Source of the DNA: CAG-390 sp045636385
Lineage (GTDB): Bacteria > Bacillota > Clostridia > Oscillospirales > CAG-272
Assembly (NCBI GenBank): GCA_045636385.1
Contig: JAZTXK010000055.1
Span: 1-64,000 of the forward strand
Length of the DNA: 64,000 nt
Direction: 5' to 3'
Of this stretch, positions 1-9,225 are shown piece by piece. Each line of letters starts with the position of its first letter. Position 1 is the stretch's first letter. A program made the position numbers and the translations under genes. Under the pieces are notes generated by a model. That model searched no databases, was not told where the DNA came from, and saw only the letters and a list, made by a program, of their open reading frames with translations.

Positions 1-46
1 TAAAAAGAGACCCCGCCGCCTTGGGGCGTCCCGTTCTCTTTTGATA
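1..46 (-). terminator. possible terminator of the MarR-ABC-ABC operon
   Basis: This lies directly after the stop codon of the minus-strand ABC gene. The ends AAAAGAGA and TCTCTTTT pair around a GC-rich core, and the minus strand finishes in a T-run. The core pairing is imperfect, so this is a moderate call. Confidence 0.5.
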
Positions 47-1948
47 TTAAGTAAACTGCGAATTGTAAAGTCCCGCGTAGGTGCCGCCGAGGCGCATGAG
101 CGCTTCGTGGTTGCCCTGCTCGATGACATTGCCGTCCTTGACGACGAGGATGGTGTCGGCGTTCTGAACGGTGGAAAGACGGTGCGCGATGACGAAGCAG
201 GTTCGGCCCTGCATCAGCTTGAGCATTGCCTCCTGGATCATTATCTCGGTTCTAGAGTCGACGTTTGAGGTCGCCTCGTCGAGGATCAGCATGGGCGAAT
301 CTGCAAGCATTGCGCGCGCGATAGTGATAAGCTGCTTCTGTCCCTTCGAGATATTAACGCCGTTATCGGTCATAACGGTATTATAGCCTTCGGGGAGAGT
401 GCGGATAAAGGTGTCTATTTTTGCCGCCTTTGCCGCTTCGACGATCTCGTCCATCGTCGCGCCTTCCTTGCCGTAGGCGATATTTTCGGCAATAGTGCCG
501 CCGAAGAGCCAGGTCTCCTGAAGAACCATCGTATAAGCCGAGCGCAGACTGTGTCGCGTGTATTCTCGGATCTCGTGACCGTCGAGGTTGATCGTTCCCG
601 AATTTACGTCGTAGAAGCGCATAAGCAGATTGATGATCGTTGTCTTGCCCGCGCCCGTAGGTCCGACTATTGCAACCGTACTGCCCTGCGGTACGTCGAG
701 ATTCAGATCCTTGATAATGATTCGATCCGGGACGTAGCCAAAGCGGACGTGATCAAGCTTTACCTCGCCGTGGATATCATCGGTCTCGATAGCGTTTTCG
801 ATATCGGGAGTTTCGGGATCTTCGTCGATAATGCGGAAAATTCGCTCAGCCGCGGAGAGCGCGGATTGAAGATCGGCGATGATGTTTGCAAACTCGTTGA
901 TCGGGCCTGCGAAACGGCGGGAATACTGAACAAAGGATGAAAGATAACCGATCTCGATGAAGAAGATTGAGAGGATCGGATCGCCCCAACGCTCTGCGGG
1001 AGGGGGAACAACGCCCGTGATCGAGAGCAGAAGGAAGATTCCGCCGAACATTATGATCAGCGAGAGCGAGAGGTTGTTGATAAAGTTGGTCGAGGGACCG
1101 ATGACGGCACCGTGGTAGTCCGCCTCGTAGTAAGCGTCGCAGGCTTCCTTGTTGCGCTCGTCAAACTTGTCGCAGATGTGCGCCTGACGTCCGTAAGCGC
1201 GGATGGTCTTCTGTCCCGAAAGCATTTCCTCGGCGTATCCGTTGAGCTCGCCGAGCTTTGCCGAACGCTTTCTGAAAAGCGGACGGACGAAGGTGGTTCG
1301 CTTTTTGGTCAGCCAGAGCGAGATCGGCACGGTGACGCAGAAGACGAGGAGGAGCATAGGCGAGATCGAGATCATCATTACGATTGATCCGACGACGGTT
1401 ACGATGCTCGCGCAGATCTGGAGAAGGTCGTGCGAGAGCGAGGTGTTGACGGTGTCAACGTCATAGGAGATGTGGCTGATGATGTCGCCTGTCTGATGTG
1501 TGTCGAAATATCCGACGGGGAGAGTCAGAAGGTGGTTGAAAATATCCTTTCGGATGGTATATGTGATCTTCTGACCGAGTCTGACGAGTGTCAGTGCAAG
1601 CCCGAGCGAGAGAAGCGCCGAGCCTAAGTAGCAGAGGATAAGGTATCCGACCTTGGAGTAAATAACGTCGAAATCAACTGTGCCCTTGCCCGTGATCGCG
1701 TTTATCGCCTCGCCCGAGAGCTTCGGGCCGACGAGGGCGAGGAGGTTTGCGGAGAGCATAAAGATGAATGCCACAGCCACAGTGCCCTTATGCTTGAAAA
1801 GGTATTTTGCAAGTCGCACGAGAACGCGCTTGCGCGTCTTGGGGTCAAGCTTCTGACCGCGACGGGTTGTGTTATTCGGATTTTTATTTGCGCGCGGATC
1901 GCCCATCATCATACTGCCGGGTCCGCCGCCAAAGCCGCCTCTATTCAA
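47..1948 (-). CDS. ABC exporter half-transporter, catalytically intact partner
   Basis: About 633 residues: a transmembrane exporter domain (roughly residues 40-350) followed by a nucleotide-binding domain. The Walker A (GPTGAGKTT), Walker B with catalytic Glu (LILDEATS) and H-loop (IAHRLST) are canonical, while the signature is the variant ISKGQ. It overlaps the upstream ABC gene, whose partner NBD is degenerate, so the two should form a heterodimeric exporter of the TM287/288 or BmrCD kind. A TTG at 1948 sits 8 bases after GGAGG and is preferred over the GTG at 1957, which overlaps that ribosome site. The N-terminus is Gly/Met-rich before the first helix, like the paralogue at 23650. Substrate is unknown; drugs or peptides are usual for the family. 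Confidence 0.9.
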   Translation of the reverse strand: MNRGGFGGGPGSMMMGDPRANKNPNNTTRRGQKLDPKTRKRVLVRLAKYLFKHKGTVAVAFIFMLSANLLALVGPKLSGEAINAITGKGTVDFDVIYSKVGYLILCYLGSALLSLGLALTLVRLGQKITYTIRKDIFNHLLTLPVGYFDTHQTGDIISHISYDVDTVNTSLSHDLLQICASIVTVVGSIVMMISISPMLLLVFCVTVPISLWLTKKRTTFVRPLFRKRSAKLGELNGYAEEMLSGQKTIRAYGRQAHICDKFDERNKEACDAYYEADYHGAVIGPSTNFINNLSLSLIIMFGGIFLLLSITGVVPPPAERWGDPILSIFFIEIGYLSSFVQYSRRFAGPINEFANIIADLQSALSAAERIFRIIDEDPETPDIENAIETDDIHGEVKLDHVRFGYVPDRIIIKDLNLDVPQGSTVAIVGPTGAGKTTIINLLMRFYDVNSGTINLDGHEIREYTRHSLRSAYTMVLQETWLFGGTIAENIAYGKEGATMDEIVEAAKAAKIDTFIRTLPEGYNTVMTDNGVNISKGQKQLITIARAMLADSPMLILDEATSNVDSRTEIMIQEAMLKLMQGRTCFVIAHRLSTVQNADTILVVKDGNVIEQGNHEALMRLGGTYAGLYNSQFT

Positions 1949-3695
1949 GGATAGCACCTCCCATCTGTGATTTGGAAATTTCGCTGTAAACCGAGCAGGT
2001 TTGCATCAGCTTTTCGTGGTCGCCCGCGCCGATGATGCGTCCCTCGTCAATAACGAGTATGAGGTCGCAGGACATAACCGAGCTTACGCGCTGTGCGACG
2101 ATAACCGTTGTGGTGTCGGCGAGCTCCGTGGCAATTGCACGGCGAAGCTCCGCGTCTGTTTTGTAGTCAAGTGCCGAGGATGAGTCGTCGAGGATGAGTA
2201 TCTTCGGCTGTCCCGCAACGGCGCGCGCGATAAGAAGTCTTTGCTTCTGACCGCCCGAAACGTTCGCGCCCTTGGCATCAAGCGGATGATCGTAGCCGTC
2301 ATCGTAAGCCTCGATGAAGGGGGCTGCCTGCGCGATCCTTGCCGCGCGTGCGATCTGTTCGTCGGAGATATCGCGTCCAAAGCGTATGTTTTCGCGGATT
2401 GTATCCGCAACAATGAAATCGTGCTGCATCGCAACACCGAACATCGAGTGGAGCTCGTCCTCGGGAATGGTTCTCAGGTCGCGCCCGTCGATTCGTATTG
2501 CGCCGGATGAAACGTCGTAGAAACGCATAAGAAGCGCGGTCAGGGTGGTTTTTCCGCTACCCGTTGCACCGATTATGCCGAGCTTTTGGCCCGATTTCAG
2601 CTCAAAGGAAATATCGTGAAGAATATCTTTGGTATTATTGTAAGCAAAATTGACCTTTTCGAAAACGATTCCGCGTTCGCCCGCACGGGTGGGATAGTCG
2701 GATGAGGACGATACGGGAAGTCCTTCCTCGGTGTCAAGAACAGCGGCAATACGGACAGCCGATGCATTTGCCTTTGACCAGATAACGAAGATTCGCGTGA
2801 TCGAGGTCATTGCCATCGAAATAAGCGTGAAATACTGAATGAAAGCTATGATATTGCCGGGCTCGCTCATTCCGCCGTTGACACGGTACGCTCCAACGAA
2901 TACAACGCAGACGAGTCCGAGGTTCATAAAGAAGTTCATAACGGGGTTTGAGGATGACATTATCGAGCTTGTTTTGCGTTCAATATCACAAAGGCTCTTG
3001 TTCACCGCATCGTAACGGCGGTATTCGTAATCCTGCTTTGTCAGAGCCTTGATGACTCGGATTCCCTGCGCGTCCTCGCGGACAACGCGGATCATACCGT
3101 CGACTGCCTGCTGAACCTTGGTGTAAAGGGGAAGTCCCTTTGCGGTCAGCGAATAGACCGCGATGAAAAGGAAGGGAAGGATCGCGATCATAACGAGGGT
3201 GAGTGCGCCGTCGAGGGTGGCCGTGATCGCAAGTCCGCCGATGAGAAGTATCGGCGCGCGAACGCCCATTCTCTGCATCGTGTTGATGAAGTTATGAATA
3301 TTGTAGGTGTCGGTCGTCAGTCTTGATTCAAGGCTGGGAACAGTGAAGGCGTCTGTCTGTGCGGGGGAGAGGGTCATCGTGCGGTGGAAAAGATCGCTTC
3401 GGACGTCCTCTGCGACGTTACGCGCGAATTTTGCCGCCATTCGGTTTGCCCATACGCTTCCGAGAACGCCGAGACCCGCGCAAACGATCATAATGACCGC
3501 CCAGATGCAGATTTCCGTGACCTTTGCCCGGACGTCGGGATTCGGCACGTTGGCTACGGGGCGGATAACGTTGTCGATGATGTGCTTGAGAATGTAGGGA
3601 AGTGCAAGCTCAATGAGCGTTGCAAAGACCTTGACGGTGAGGGTGAAGGTCATAAAGCGCGTGTAGGGCTTGAGGTATGCGAGTATTCTTTTCAT
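1941..3695 (-). CDS. ABC exporter half-transporter with degenerate ATP site
   Basis: 584 residues with six N-terminal membrane segments and a C-terminal ATPase domain. Walker A (GATGSGKTT) and signature (VSGGQ) are intact, but the residue after Walker B is Asp rather than Glu (LILDDSSS) and the H-loop His is Gln (VAQRVSS). These are the known marks of the degenerate site of heterodimeric ABC exporters, where one of two ATP sites does not hydrolyse. The start overlaps the MarR stop as ATGA, behind a strong AGGAGG, so the three genes are translationally coupled. Partner is the gene at 47-1948. The transported compound cannot be read from sequence. Confidence 0.9.
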   Translation of the reverse strand: MKRILAYLKPYTRFMTFTLTVKVFATLIELALPYILKHIIDNVIRPVANVPNPDVRAKVTEICIWAVIMIVCAGLGVLGSVWANRMAAKFARNVAEDVRSDLFHRTMTLSPAQTDAFTVPSLESRLTTDTYNIHNFINTMQRMGVRAPILLIGGLAITATLDGALTLVMIAILPFLFIAVYSLTAKGLPLYTKVQQAVDGMIRVVREDAQGIRVIKALTKQDYEYRRYDAVNKSLCDIERKTSSIMSSSNPVMNFFMNLGLVCVVFVGAYRVNGGMSEPGNIIAFIQYFTLISMAMTSITRIFVIWSKANASAVRIAAVLDTEEGLPVSSSSDYPTRAGERGIVFEKVNFAYNNTKDILHDISFELKSGQKLGIIGATGSGKTTLTALLMRFYDVSSGAIRIDGRDLRTIPEDELHSMFGVAMQHDFIVADTIRENIRFGRDISDEQIARAARIAQAAPFIEAYDDGYDHPLDAKGANVSGGQKQRLLIARAVAGQPKILILDDSSSALDYKTDAELRRAIATELADTTTVIVAQRVSSVMSCDLILVIDEGRIIGAGDHEKLMQTCSVYSEISKSQMGGAILE

Positions 3696-4177
3696 TGACC
3701 GTCCTCCTTTTTGGGTTTAATGGCGCCGTCGAGATCGGTATAGGCGTCACTCGATAGCTTCGCGTAATCCGCGGCGCGGGCGGCAATGCGCTCGGTCATT
3801 GCCATATACATTTCCATTTCCTCCTCGGTGAAGCCCTCTGTGATGTAGGAATTCCAGCTTTTGATTATCTCGCGGACTGCGGGGAGTACCTCGTATGCCC
3901 GATCTGTGGGATAAACGAGGATGCTTCTGCGATCCTCGGGATCGCGCTCGCGGGTGACGTAGCCCTTTTCTTCAAGATAAGAAAGGCTTCGCGTGACGTT
4001 GCTTTTGTTGATAAAAAGCCTTCGTGCGATAGCCTCTTGAGAAATGCCCGGATGTCTGCAAACGGTGAATATATAAGAATGATGTTGGTCGCCAAGGTCG
4101 GTTCCTTCAAGCTTGTCTGCTCTCCAGATAGCGGCGCATCGGCTGACGATATTGATATAACGCATAAGCGACGGCAT
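3692..4177 (-). CDS. MarR-family transcriptional regulator
   Basis: 161 residues with a winged-helix MarR core: the recognition region reads QEAIARRLFINKSNVTRSL, followed by a wing containing RDPEDRRS, the conserved DxRS-type motif. First gene of an operon with two ABC exporter subunits, and likely their autoregulated repressor. The start at 4177 follows GGAGAA; the longer reading frame to 4309 runs through the promoter and operator and is rejected. A perfect palindrome lies between the -10 box and the start, as expected for a MarR operator. A comparable MarR-ABC-ABC set is found at 21375-25536. Confidence 0.9.
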   Translation of the reverse strand: MPSLMRYINIVSRCAAIWRADKLEGTDLGDQHHSYIFTVCRHPGISQEAIARRLFINKSNVTRSLSYLEEKGYVTRERDPEDRRSILVYPTDRAYEVLPAVREIIKSWNSYITEGFTEEEMEMYMAMTERIAARAADYAKLSSDAYTDLDGAIKPKKEDGQ

Positions 4178-4200
4178 TGCTTTTTCTCCTTTGCTATAAT

Positions 4201-4251
4201 TAGTTGCGTGCGCAACTATATATATTATACCATATTTTTGGAGATTGTCAA
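4201..4251 (-). promoter_or_regulatory. promoter and MarR operator palindrome
   Basis: Read on the minus strand: -35 TTGACA (4246-4251), 16-base spacer, -10 TATAAT (4224-4229), then the perfect palindrome TAGTTGCGCACGCAACTA (4201-4218) at the expected transcription start. Position and symmetry fit a repressor site for the MarR protein just downstream; binding is inferred. Confidence 0.8.
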
Positions 4252-4292
4252 GATTTGAGCATAAAATAATTGCGGTTTTATTGATAAAATGA

Positions 4293-4321
4293 AAAATTCC
4301 GAGCCGCACGGCTCGGAATTT
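4293..4321 (-). terminator. terminator after HAD phosphatase gene
   Basis: Perfect inverted repeat (AAATTCCGAGCCG / CGGCTCGGAATTT) with a two-base loop, followed on the minus strand by TTTTTC. It sits 11 bases after the stop of the HAD gene and separates it from the MarR operon. Confidence 0.85.
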
Positions 4322-4331
4322 AACCTATTAT

Positions 4332-5111
4332 TTAATTAGAAGACAATTCCTCGATGATCTTCGCTATCGCGCTCTCTCTGCAATCCACCGTCACTCGATC
4401 GGCTACGGCTTTGAGGGAGTCGGTAGCGTTGCCCACGGCGTAGCCGATGTCGGCGGCTTCTACCATGTCGATGTCGTTGTCATAATCGCCGACGCAGACG
4501 AGGGTGTGACAGCCAAGCTTTTCCTTGAGCCAACGCGCGGCTCTGCCCTTGCTGTCAGCGGGGTCGTTGAATTCGATGCCGAATTTCCAGCTTCTCGTTA
4601 TGTTGAAGTCGGAGGAAAAGATCCTTTTTACCTCGGCGTAGGTTTCGTCGGTGTTGTCTTGGTGCATAACTGCGATCATTTTAACGAAGGGAGCGGTGAA
4701 GGAGTCCACGAACGCGCGTCGCGCCTCAGGGGAATCGTTTTCATCGAAGGTGTAAACGCCCGAGCTTTCGACGGTATTGACATGGAAGCACTTGATGCCC
4801 TTGCAATGGTCGTAGGCTGTGAAGGCGTGGAGCATCTGCTCCTTGGTTACAAGCCCCTGATAGTAGATATTTTTGCCGTCGATCGAGATTATCAGCGCGC
4901 CGTTGTAGGCAAGGATAGGCGCGTTCGGCGTGATTATGCTTGCGGCACCGCTTACGAACATTTCGTAATTGCGTCCGCTGGCGAAGGTGAAGTATCCGCC
5001 CTCGGACTGAAAATATTTGATCGCTTCAACGTTTTTCTGCGATATCTCGCCGCCGATGTAGATCGTGCCGTCAAAGTCGGAGCAGATAAGGTATCCGTCG
5101 TATTTTCCCAT
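4332..5111 (-). CDS. Cof-type HAD-superfamily phosphatase
   Basis: 259 residues. Motif I is DFDGT near residue 14, with the nucleophile and acid/base Asp pair; motif IV is GDYDNDIDM near residue 210 followed by AVGNA, as in class IIB Cof/YkrA-like HAD enzymes. The central part matches a C2 cap. These are cytoplasmic phosphatases of sugar phosphates, FMN or PLP, usually promiscuous; the specific substrate is not predictable. It has its own terminator downstream. The upstream gene at 5132 ends 20 bases before it on the same strand, so the two may be co-transcribed. Confidence 0.85.
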   Translation of the reverse strand: MGKYDGYLICSDFDGTIYIGGEISQKNVEAIKYFQSEGGYFTFASGRNYEMFVSGAASIITPNAPILAYNGALIISIDGKNIYYQGLVTKEQMLHAFTAYDHCKGIKCFHVNTVESSGVYTFDENDSPEARRAFVDSFTAPFVKMIAVMHQDNTDETYAEVKRIFSSDFNITRSWKFGIEFNDPADSKGRAARWLKEKLGCHTLVCVGDYDNDIDMVEAADIGYAVGNATDSLKAVADRVTVDCRESAIAKIIEELSSN

Positions 5112-5131
5112 ATTTTAATAATTCCTCTCTG

Positions 5132-5947
5132 TTATTGAAGCTTGTCGGGGAGACGGTAGACGATGCTTTCGGTGTTAGTCTGCTCGTCCTCGATCCTATC
5201 CGACTCGACCGATGAGGGGGGAGCGTCGTCGGTGGAGATATATTTCCCTCTGAAATAGTAGCGGGGAAGAAGATGCGGGTATCGCGTCTTAAGCAGGTGC
5301 TCGTAAAGCGGGGTGGAGGTGAACCAATGATCGAAGCCGCGGTGCGAGTGGATGATCATTTCGGTCGGGATATTGAACTTTTCGATAACCCCGCGCCACG
5401 CATCCTCGGGGGAGGTGCAGAGGACGAAAAGATACGAAGTACTGCCGTTCGGGAGTGAGAGGCGCATATAGATTGCGTTGCATTCGCATTCGGACGAGAA
5501 AACAAGCGGGATGCTCTGCGTGAGCGCGGGATGGTTCAGCAGAATGATCTCCTCGATCCTGATTCCGTATAAAAGATCGCGTGCCTCCTCCTCGGCACTT
5601 TTCTTTTTGAACAGCGCGGAGAAAAAGCTCTCCTTTTCCTTCGGTGCTTCTATCTTTGCCGTTTCGCCCTCGGAGAAGAAGGTGCGAACTGTTTCACGAA
5701 GGCTTGTGTAGATAAAGCAATCCGACACCGCGGCGGGCATCAGGTATATCTTCGGCATTGCATTCGAGCCCGTGAAGCGCGAGACTCGTGTGCATCCGAG
5801 GGAGTAGATCGGCCACAAATCAAAGGACGCGGCGGGCATAAAGCCAACGAATGCCGATTCGGTGTTGAGCTCGTCACACAGCGCGGAAAGGTCGCGCGCA
5901 TCCCTTTTGAATACTGCTTCGGCGCGGCTGAGAAAATCTATAAACAT
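5132..5947 (-). CDS. hypothetical protein, 271 aa
   Basis: No family recognised. The protein is soluble-looking with no signal peptide. Residues about 95-120 form a charged Lys/Glu stretch (SEGETAKIEAPKEKESF) that splits it into two halves, and the last 30 residues are acidic and low complexity. The start at 5947 follows AAAGGAGA with good spacing. Same strand as, and 20 bases upstream of, the HAD phosphatase. Coding bias and ribosome site support a real gene; function unknown. Confidence 0.7.
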   Translation of the reverse strand: MFIDFLSRAEAVFKRDARDLSALCDELNTESAFVGFMPAASFDLWPIYSLGCTRVSRFTGSNAMPKIYLMPAAVSDCFIYTSLRETVRTFFSEGETAKIEAPKEKESFFSALFKKKSAEEEARDLLYGIRIEEIILLNHPALTQSIPLVFSSECECNAIYMRLSLPNGSTSYLFVLCTSPEDAWRGVIEKFNIPTEMIIHSHRGFDHWFTSTPLYEHLLKTRYPHLLPRYYFRGKYISTDDAPPSSVESDRIEDEQTNTESIVYRLPDKLQ

Positions 5948-6012
5948 TTGTGCTCTCCTTTATCTTTTCTGCCTTTTACTTTATTATACAACAATTTGAC
6001 GATAAAATCAAT

Positions 6013-6039
6013 AGCAGCCCGAAAAATCGGGCGGCTGTT
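6013..6039 (-). terminator. terminator of the ECF sigma operon
   Basis: Stem built from CAGCCGCCCGA and TCGGGCTGCT around a T-rich loop, just after the stop of the 757-residue gene. Pairing has one or two mismatches and the T-run is modest. Confidence 0.6.
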
Positions 6040-6054
6040 AGATTATTAAAATTA

Positions 6055-8328
6055 TTATGGATACACGGGAACGTCGGTTGTCAGTCTTTTATAGATATTG
6101 AATTTCTCCATTAACTTTTGTATTTCGCTTGACGTGGCAGGCTTAGTGCTATTCCATTCCTGAGTTTCGATCGAATAAAGCATTTTGTAAAACCAAATGT
6201 TCCAATACCCTGCATAGCATTTATATTCGGAAGGTACAAGCTCGGTAATTACAGAATCCTGCTCGGGAGTTATCTCGATCTGATTTATTCTGCTGTCGGA
6301 TGAAGACGAGCCGCTCGACCGCCACAGTCTGTAAAATCTGGAATTGGAGCTTAAAAAGTCAAGGATGGAAATAATATCGTTCGGTGCTTCACTGTTCCAT
6401 ATCTCGGCTTCCTTCGCGGTGAGGTTTCCATCAAACCAGTATTTCCAATGACCTTCATTATGGCTGTAATAGTGACCGAAAATTTCCGTAATGATCGCAT
6501 CCTGCTCGGGAGTAATATTGAACGAAGCAGAAGTATCGTCCGTATACGAAAACTTCGAGAAAGCAACGTAGTGATTGATGCTTGTGTCTGATTCCTTGAT
6601 TTTTTGATAAGTCAGAGTGTTATCGTTGACAAGGATATAGGTTTCCTCACGGTCATGTGTGTCGTTTTTGTCAAGAGGAGCACCGTCGTATTTGATGATG
6701 TATTTATAGGTTGAATAGAGAGTGTTGACGTAACCGCCGCTGCGCGATTCGGTGTATAACTCGTAATACCCGTAGTGGTATATTATCGTCGTAAGGAAGA
6801 TAGCGGAGCGCGAGGGATAGTAATAAACGATATTGACTGCCGACGGGATGCCCTGCGAGCATTTTTCATAGAACTCGTTCCACACATTCTCGCCCGCGGT
6901 GACGAAGGCATCGTTGAATACAACCCAATTGTCCGACTTTGCTTCATTATAAATATCATCATAGGCAGCCTTTTCTGAGAAGGCGAGGATGGGCGCGGTT
7001 CTGTCGGAGAGAAGGTACGCCTCGTATGTCAGATATCTGTGATAGAGCTTGCGCACGTTGTCGATATCGAGGATGCCCTTGTCAAAGGCTTCTTGAAGAT
7101 CGTATACTTGACCGTTACTGTATACATTTATACTAGCATTGTTTGAAAAGTAAAACTTATAATATTCCAGATCATATTCGGTTATTGTATCGTGGATACC
7201 GACTTGCGCCCATATTATGCAATTTCCGAAAGTGCCGTAGTATCTGAAGCGTTCTACATACGATTCAAGGGCTTCTTTTTTGTTCATAACGAAGACTTTT
7301 TTTGCATTTATGACAGATGAATAAGCTTCCTTGGCATACTCTTCCTTGGTTCTGCGTGTATTACCGTATTTAACTGTATACGTGATATCACTTTCCCACT
7401 GCAAATAAACTCTTTCATATATATTTTGGGAGATCGCATTGTTGATTTGTTTGATTTTTTTGTCTGAGATATCTTCAAGATCGGATACGAATTTTGCATA
7501 GGAATATGTCAACTGTTCATCGACCTTCCAATAGCCGTAGGTGTTGAACTTGTTGTGACGTTCCTTAATCTTCTCCGCATCGTCCGCGTTAAACCAACCG
7601 TCAGAGTATGCAACTTCAATATTTTTGATAATGCCGTCTTTGTATGCAAAGATATGAATGGAGTAGTCGTTGACGATTGATGTTCGTCCGAGAGTTATGA
7701 CGTTGTATTCGTCTTCGAGATAAGTGTTTATCGCGAAAATTACGCAATCCGAAATGATTCCGTAATATCTTCCGCGGAAATGATCTTCCTTGTTGGTGCT
7801 GAACAAAAGAGCAGCATAGCGTGCAGCAGTATTCTGTGCTGCTTTTACGGCGTTATTTTCTTTATCTGCAGGGCTAAGAATAGATTCCTCGTAGTATTTC
7901 AAACACGCCGCATATTCATAATCATATACCTTCTGATACCAAACGTCTTTAAGCTCGGCGATCGTCTCGTCCGAGATCGGCTCGAGATCGGGGGTGAAGA
8001 TGGGATAGAGCGGGTTCTCGGCGTGTTCCGTGGGATTATCTACTGTGGTTTCTTCCGTAGTTGAATGACCGAAAATACCGCCGAGGGAGATATCGTAACG
8101 CTCGATTACGTATGATACCATCGGAATAAACGCGCTGACGAGCACGATGCACGCCGCAAGCATCAGAACTTGCTTGAACGAACGCCACACGGCTTTTTTG
8201 CTTTTGCCGGGGATCTCGTCCGCGTCGGGAACTTTGAGATCGTCGATCACCTCCGCGATCAGGTCGCGGTCGATGTAGTCGAGCGACTCAAGTAATCTTG
8301 TATCATTGAAAACGGCGATCTCTTTCAT
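6055..8328 (-). CDS. membrane protein with repeated domains, putative anti-sigma partner of ECF factor
   Basis: 757 residues from the ATG at 8328, whose ATGA overlaps the sigma-factor stop; the longer frame to 8454 lies inside the sigma gene and is rejected. Residues 1-45 are a charged cytoplasmic segment and about 50-72 a single membrane helix. The extracellular part holds two copies of a domain of about 140 residues (about 115-265 and 285-440). Each copy has an amphipathic start (ISD-x-x-I), a central RYYG-x-x-x-x-C-x-I-x-A motif and an end rich in EAY/RH. A divergent C-terminal part contains two short repeats beginning ITPEQD. The position after an ECF sigma gene and the one-helix topology suggest an anti-sigma factor or sensor, but no ZAS motif is visible. 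The same domain occurs in the lipoprotein at 26312-27505. Confidence 0.75.
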   Translation of the reverse strand: MKEIAVFNDTRLLESLDYIDRDLIAEVIDDLKVPDADEIPGKSKKAVWRSFKQVLMLAACIVLVSAFIPMVSYVIERYDISLGGIFGHSTTEETTVDNPTEHAENPLYPIFTPDLEPISDETIAELKDVWYQKVYDYEYAACLKYYEESILSPADKENNAVKAAQNTAARYAALLFSTNKEDHFRGRYYGIISDCVIFAINTYLEDEYNVITLGRTSIVNDYSIHIFAYKDGIIKNIEVAYSDGWFNADDAEKIKERHNKFNTYGYWKVDEQLTYSYAKFVSDLEDISDKKIKQINNAISQNIYERVYLQWESDITYTVKYGNTRRTKEEYAKEAYSSVINAKKVFVMNKKEALESYVERFRYYGTFGNCIIWAQVGIHDTITEYDLEYYKFYFSNNASINVYSNGQVYDLQEAFDKGILDIDNVRKLYHRYLTYEAYLLSDRTAPILAFSEKAAYDDIYNEAKSDNWVVFNDAFVTAGENVWNEFYEKCSQGIPSAVNIVYYYPSRSAIFLTTIIYHYGYYELYTESRSGGYVNTLYSTYKYIIKYDGAPLDKNDTHDREETYILVNDNTLTYQKIKESDTSINHYVAFSKFSYTDDTSASFNITPEQDAIITEIFGHYYSHNEGHWKYWFDGNLTAKEAEIWNSEAPNDIISILDFLSSNSRFYRLWRSSGSSSSDSRINQIEITPEQDSVITELVPSEYKCYAGYWNIWFYKMLYSIETQEWNSTKPATSSEIQKLMEKFNIYKRLTTDVPVYP

Positions 8329-8882
8329 ACCGTGATGCCCTCCTTTCCGAGCTCTGCCGCAAGCTTTTTGCGCATGCGGTGAAGTGTGACCTTGATCTTG
8401 CTTTCGCCGAATCCCGTCTGCGACGAGATCTGTTCGATGCTCATATCGAGCCAATAGCGCATAATGAAGATCTTTCGGTCGGATTTTGATGATGCGCGCA
8501 GGAATGCGCTGATAAGCTCGCCGCCGCGTTTCGCATCAAACTGCGCGGCGAGGTCGGTGCCGTCCTCGATCATCGAGAGGAATTCCTCACCGACTACCTG
8601 AACGTTCTTTCCGCGCTTCCAAGCATTGTTGGCGCGGGATTTGTTGATCGACAGCCTTCGCACGATCTCCGAAAGAAACGCGGGGAGGTTATCGGGTCGC
8701 TCGGGCGGGATCGAATTCCAGAGCGCGAGAAGAGAATCGTTATAGGCTTCCTCACGGTCCTCTTTTGCGGAGAGAAAATTCGAGGCTACGTAAAGACAGA
8801 GATTGCGGTATTTAAGCTCGGTCTCCTTCAGTGCATCCTCGTTTCGCGCGAAGAACAGTTCTATTATTTTTTCGTCCTTCAT
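8325..8882 (-). CDS. ECF-type RNA polymerase sigma factor
   Basis: 185 residues with sigma region 2 (EEAYNDSLLALWNSI) and region 4 (FIMRYWLDMSIEQIS, then KIKVTLHRMRKKL) and no region 3, the pattern of extracytoplasmic-function sigma factors. The ATG at 8882 lies 8 bases after AAGGAG; the GTG at 8891 would overlap that ribosome site. It sits between a zinc-ribbon membrane protein (5-base gap) and the large membrane protein it overlaps by ATGA. It probably directs transcription of its own operon, with the downstream protein as regulator. Confidence 0.9.
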   Translation of the reverse strand: MKDEKIIELFFARNEDALKETELKYRNLCLYVASNFLSAKEDREEAYNDSLLALWNSIPPERPDNLPAFLSEIVRRLSINKSRANNAWKRGKNVQVVGEEFLSMIEDGTDLAAQFDAKRGGELISAFLRASSKSDRKIFIMRYWLDMSIEQISSQTGFGESKIKVTLHRMRKKLAAELGKEGITV

Positions 8883-8887
8883 AGCAT

Positions 8888-9214
8888 TCACTCCTTATAG
8901 CCCACGTTTATCGTCCCGCATTTTTTGCATCGTACCCAAAGTCTTCTGTACTCGATGCCGTCCTTTGTCACGGTTTCCTTTGAACCCGCGTGTCCCCACA
9001 CGCCGTAGGTGCGGAGAAGATCGGTCGGTTTAAGCTTGAATTCCTCTCCGCATTCGAGGCAGACGAAGGTCTTCCTTGAATAAATAACCGAGCGGGTGAT
9101 TCTTATCGCTAAGTCCAAAACGAACGCCGCCAAGAGAACGTATTTAAGCGGTTCGATGTCCCATGTGATAAAAATAATTCCAAAAATGTATATCAGATAA
9201 TCAATAATAAGCAT
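8888..9214 (-). CDS. small membrane protein with zinc-ribbon
   Basis: 108 residues. Two hydrophobic helices occupy the first 45 residues. The C-terminal half carries CLEC near residue 54 and CKKC near residue 97, a four-cysteine zinc-ribbon pattern. It belongs to the ECF sigma operon: 11 bases after the gene at 9226 and 5 bases before the sigma gene. Function unknown; it could be a membrane-bound accessory of the stress response, but this rests only on position. Confidence 0.75.
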   Translation of the reverse strand: MLIIDYLIYIFGIIFITWDIEPLKYVLLAAFVLDLAIRITRSVIYSRKTFVCLECGEEFKLKPTDLLRTYGVWGHAGSKETVTKDGIEYRRLWVRCKKCGTINVGYKE

Positions 9215-9225
9215 ATCTTGTCTCC

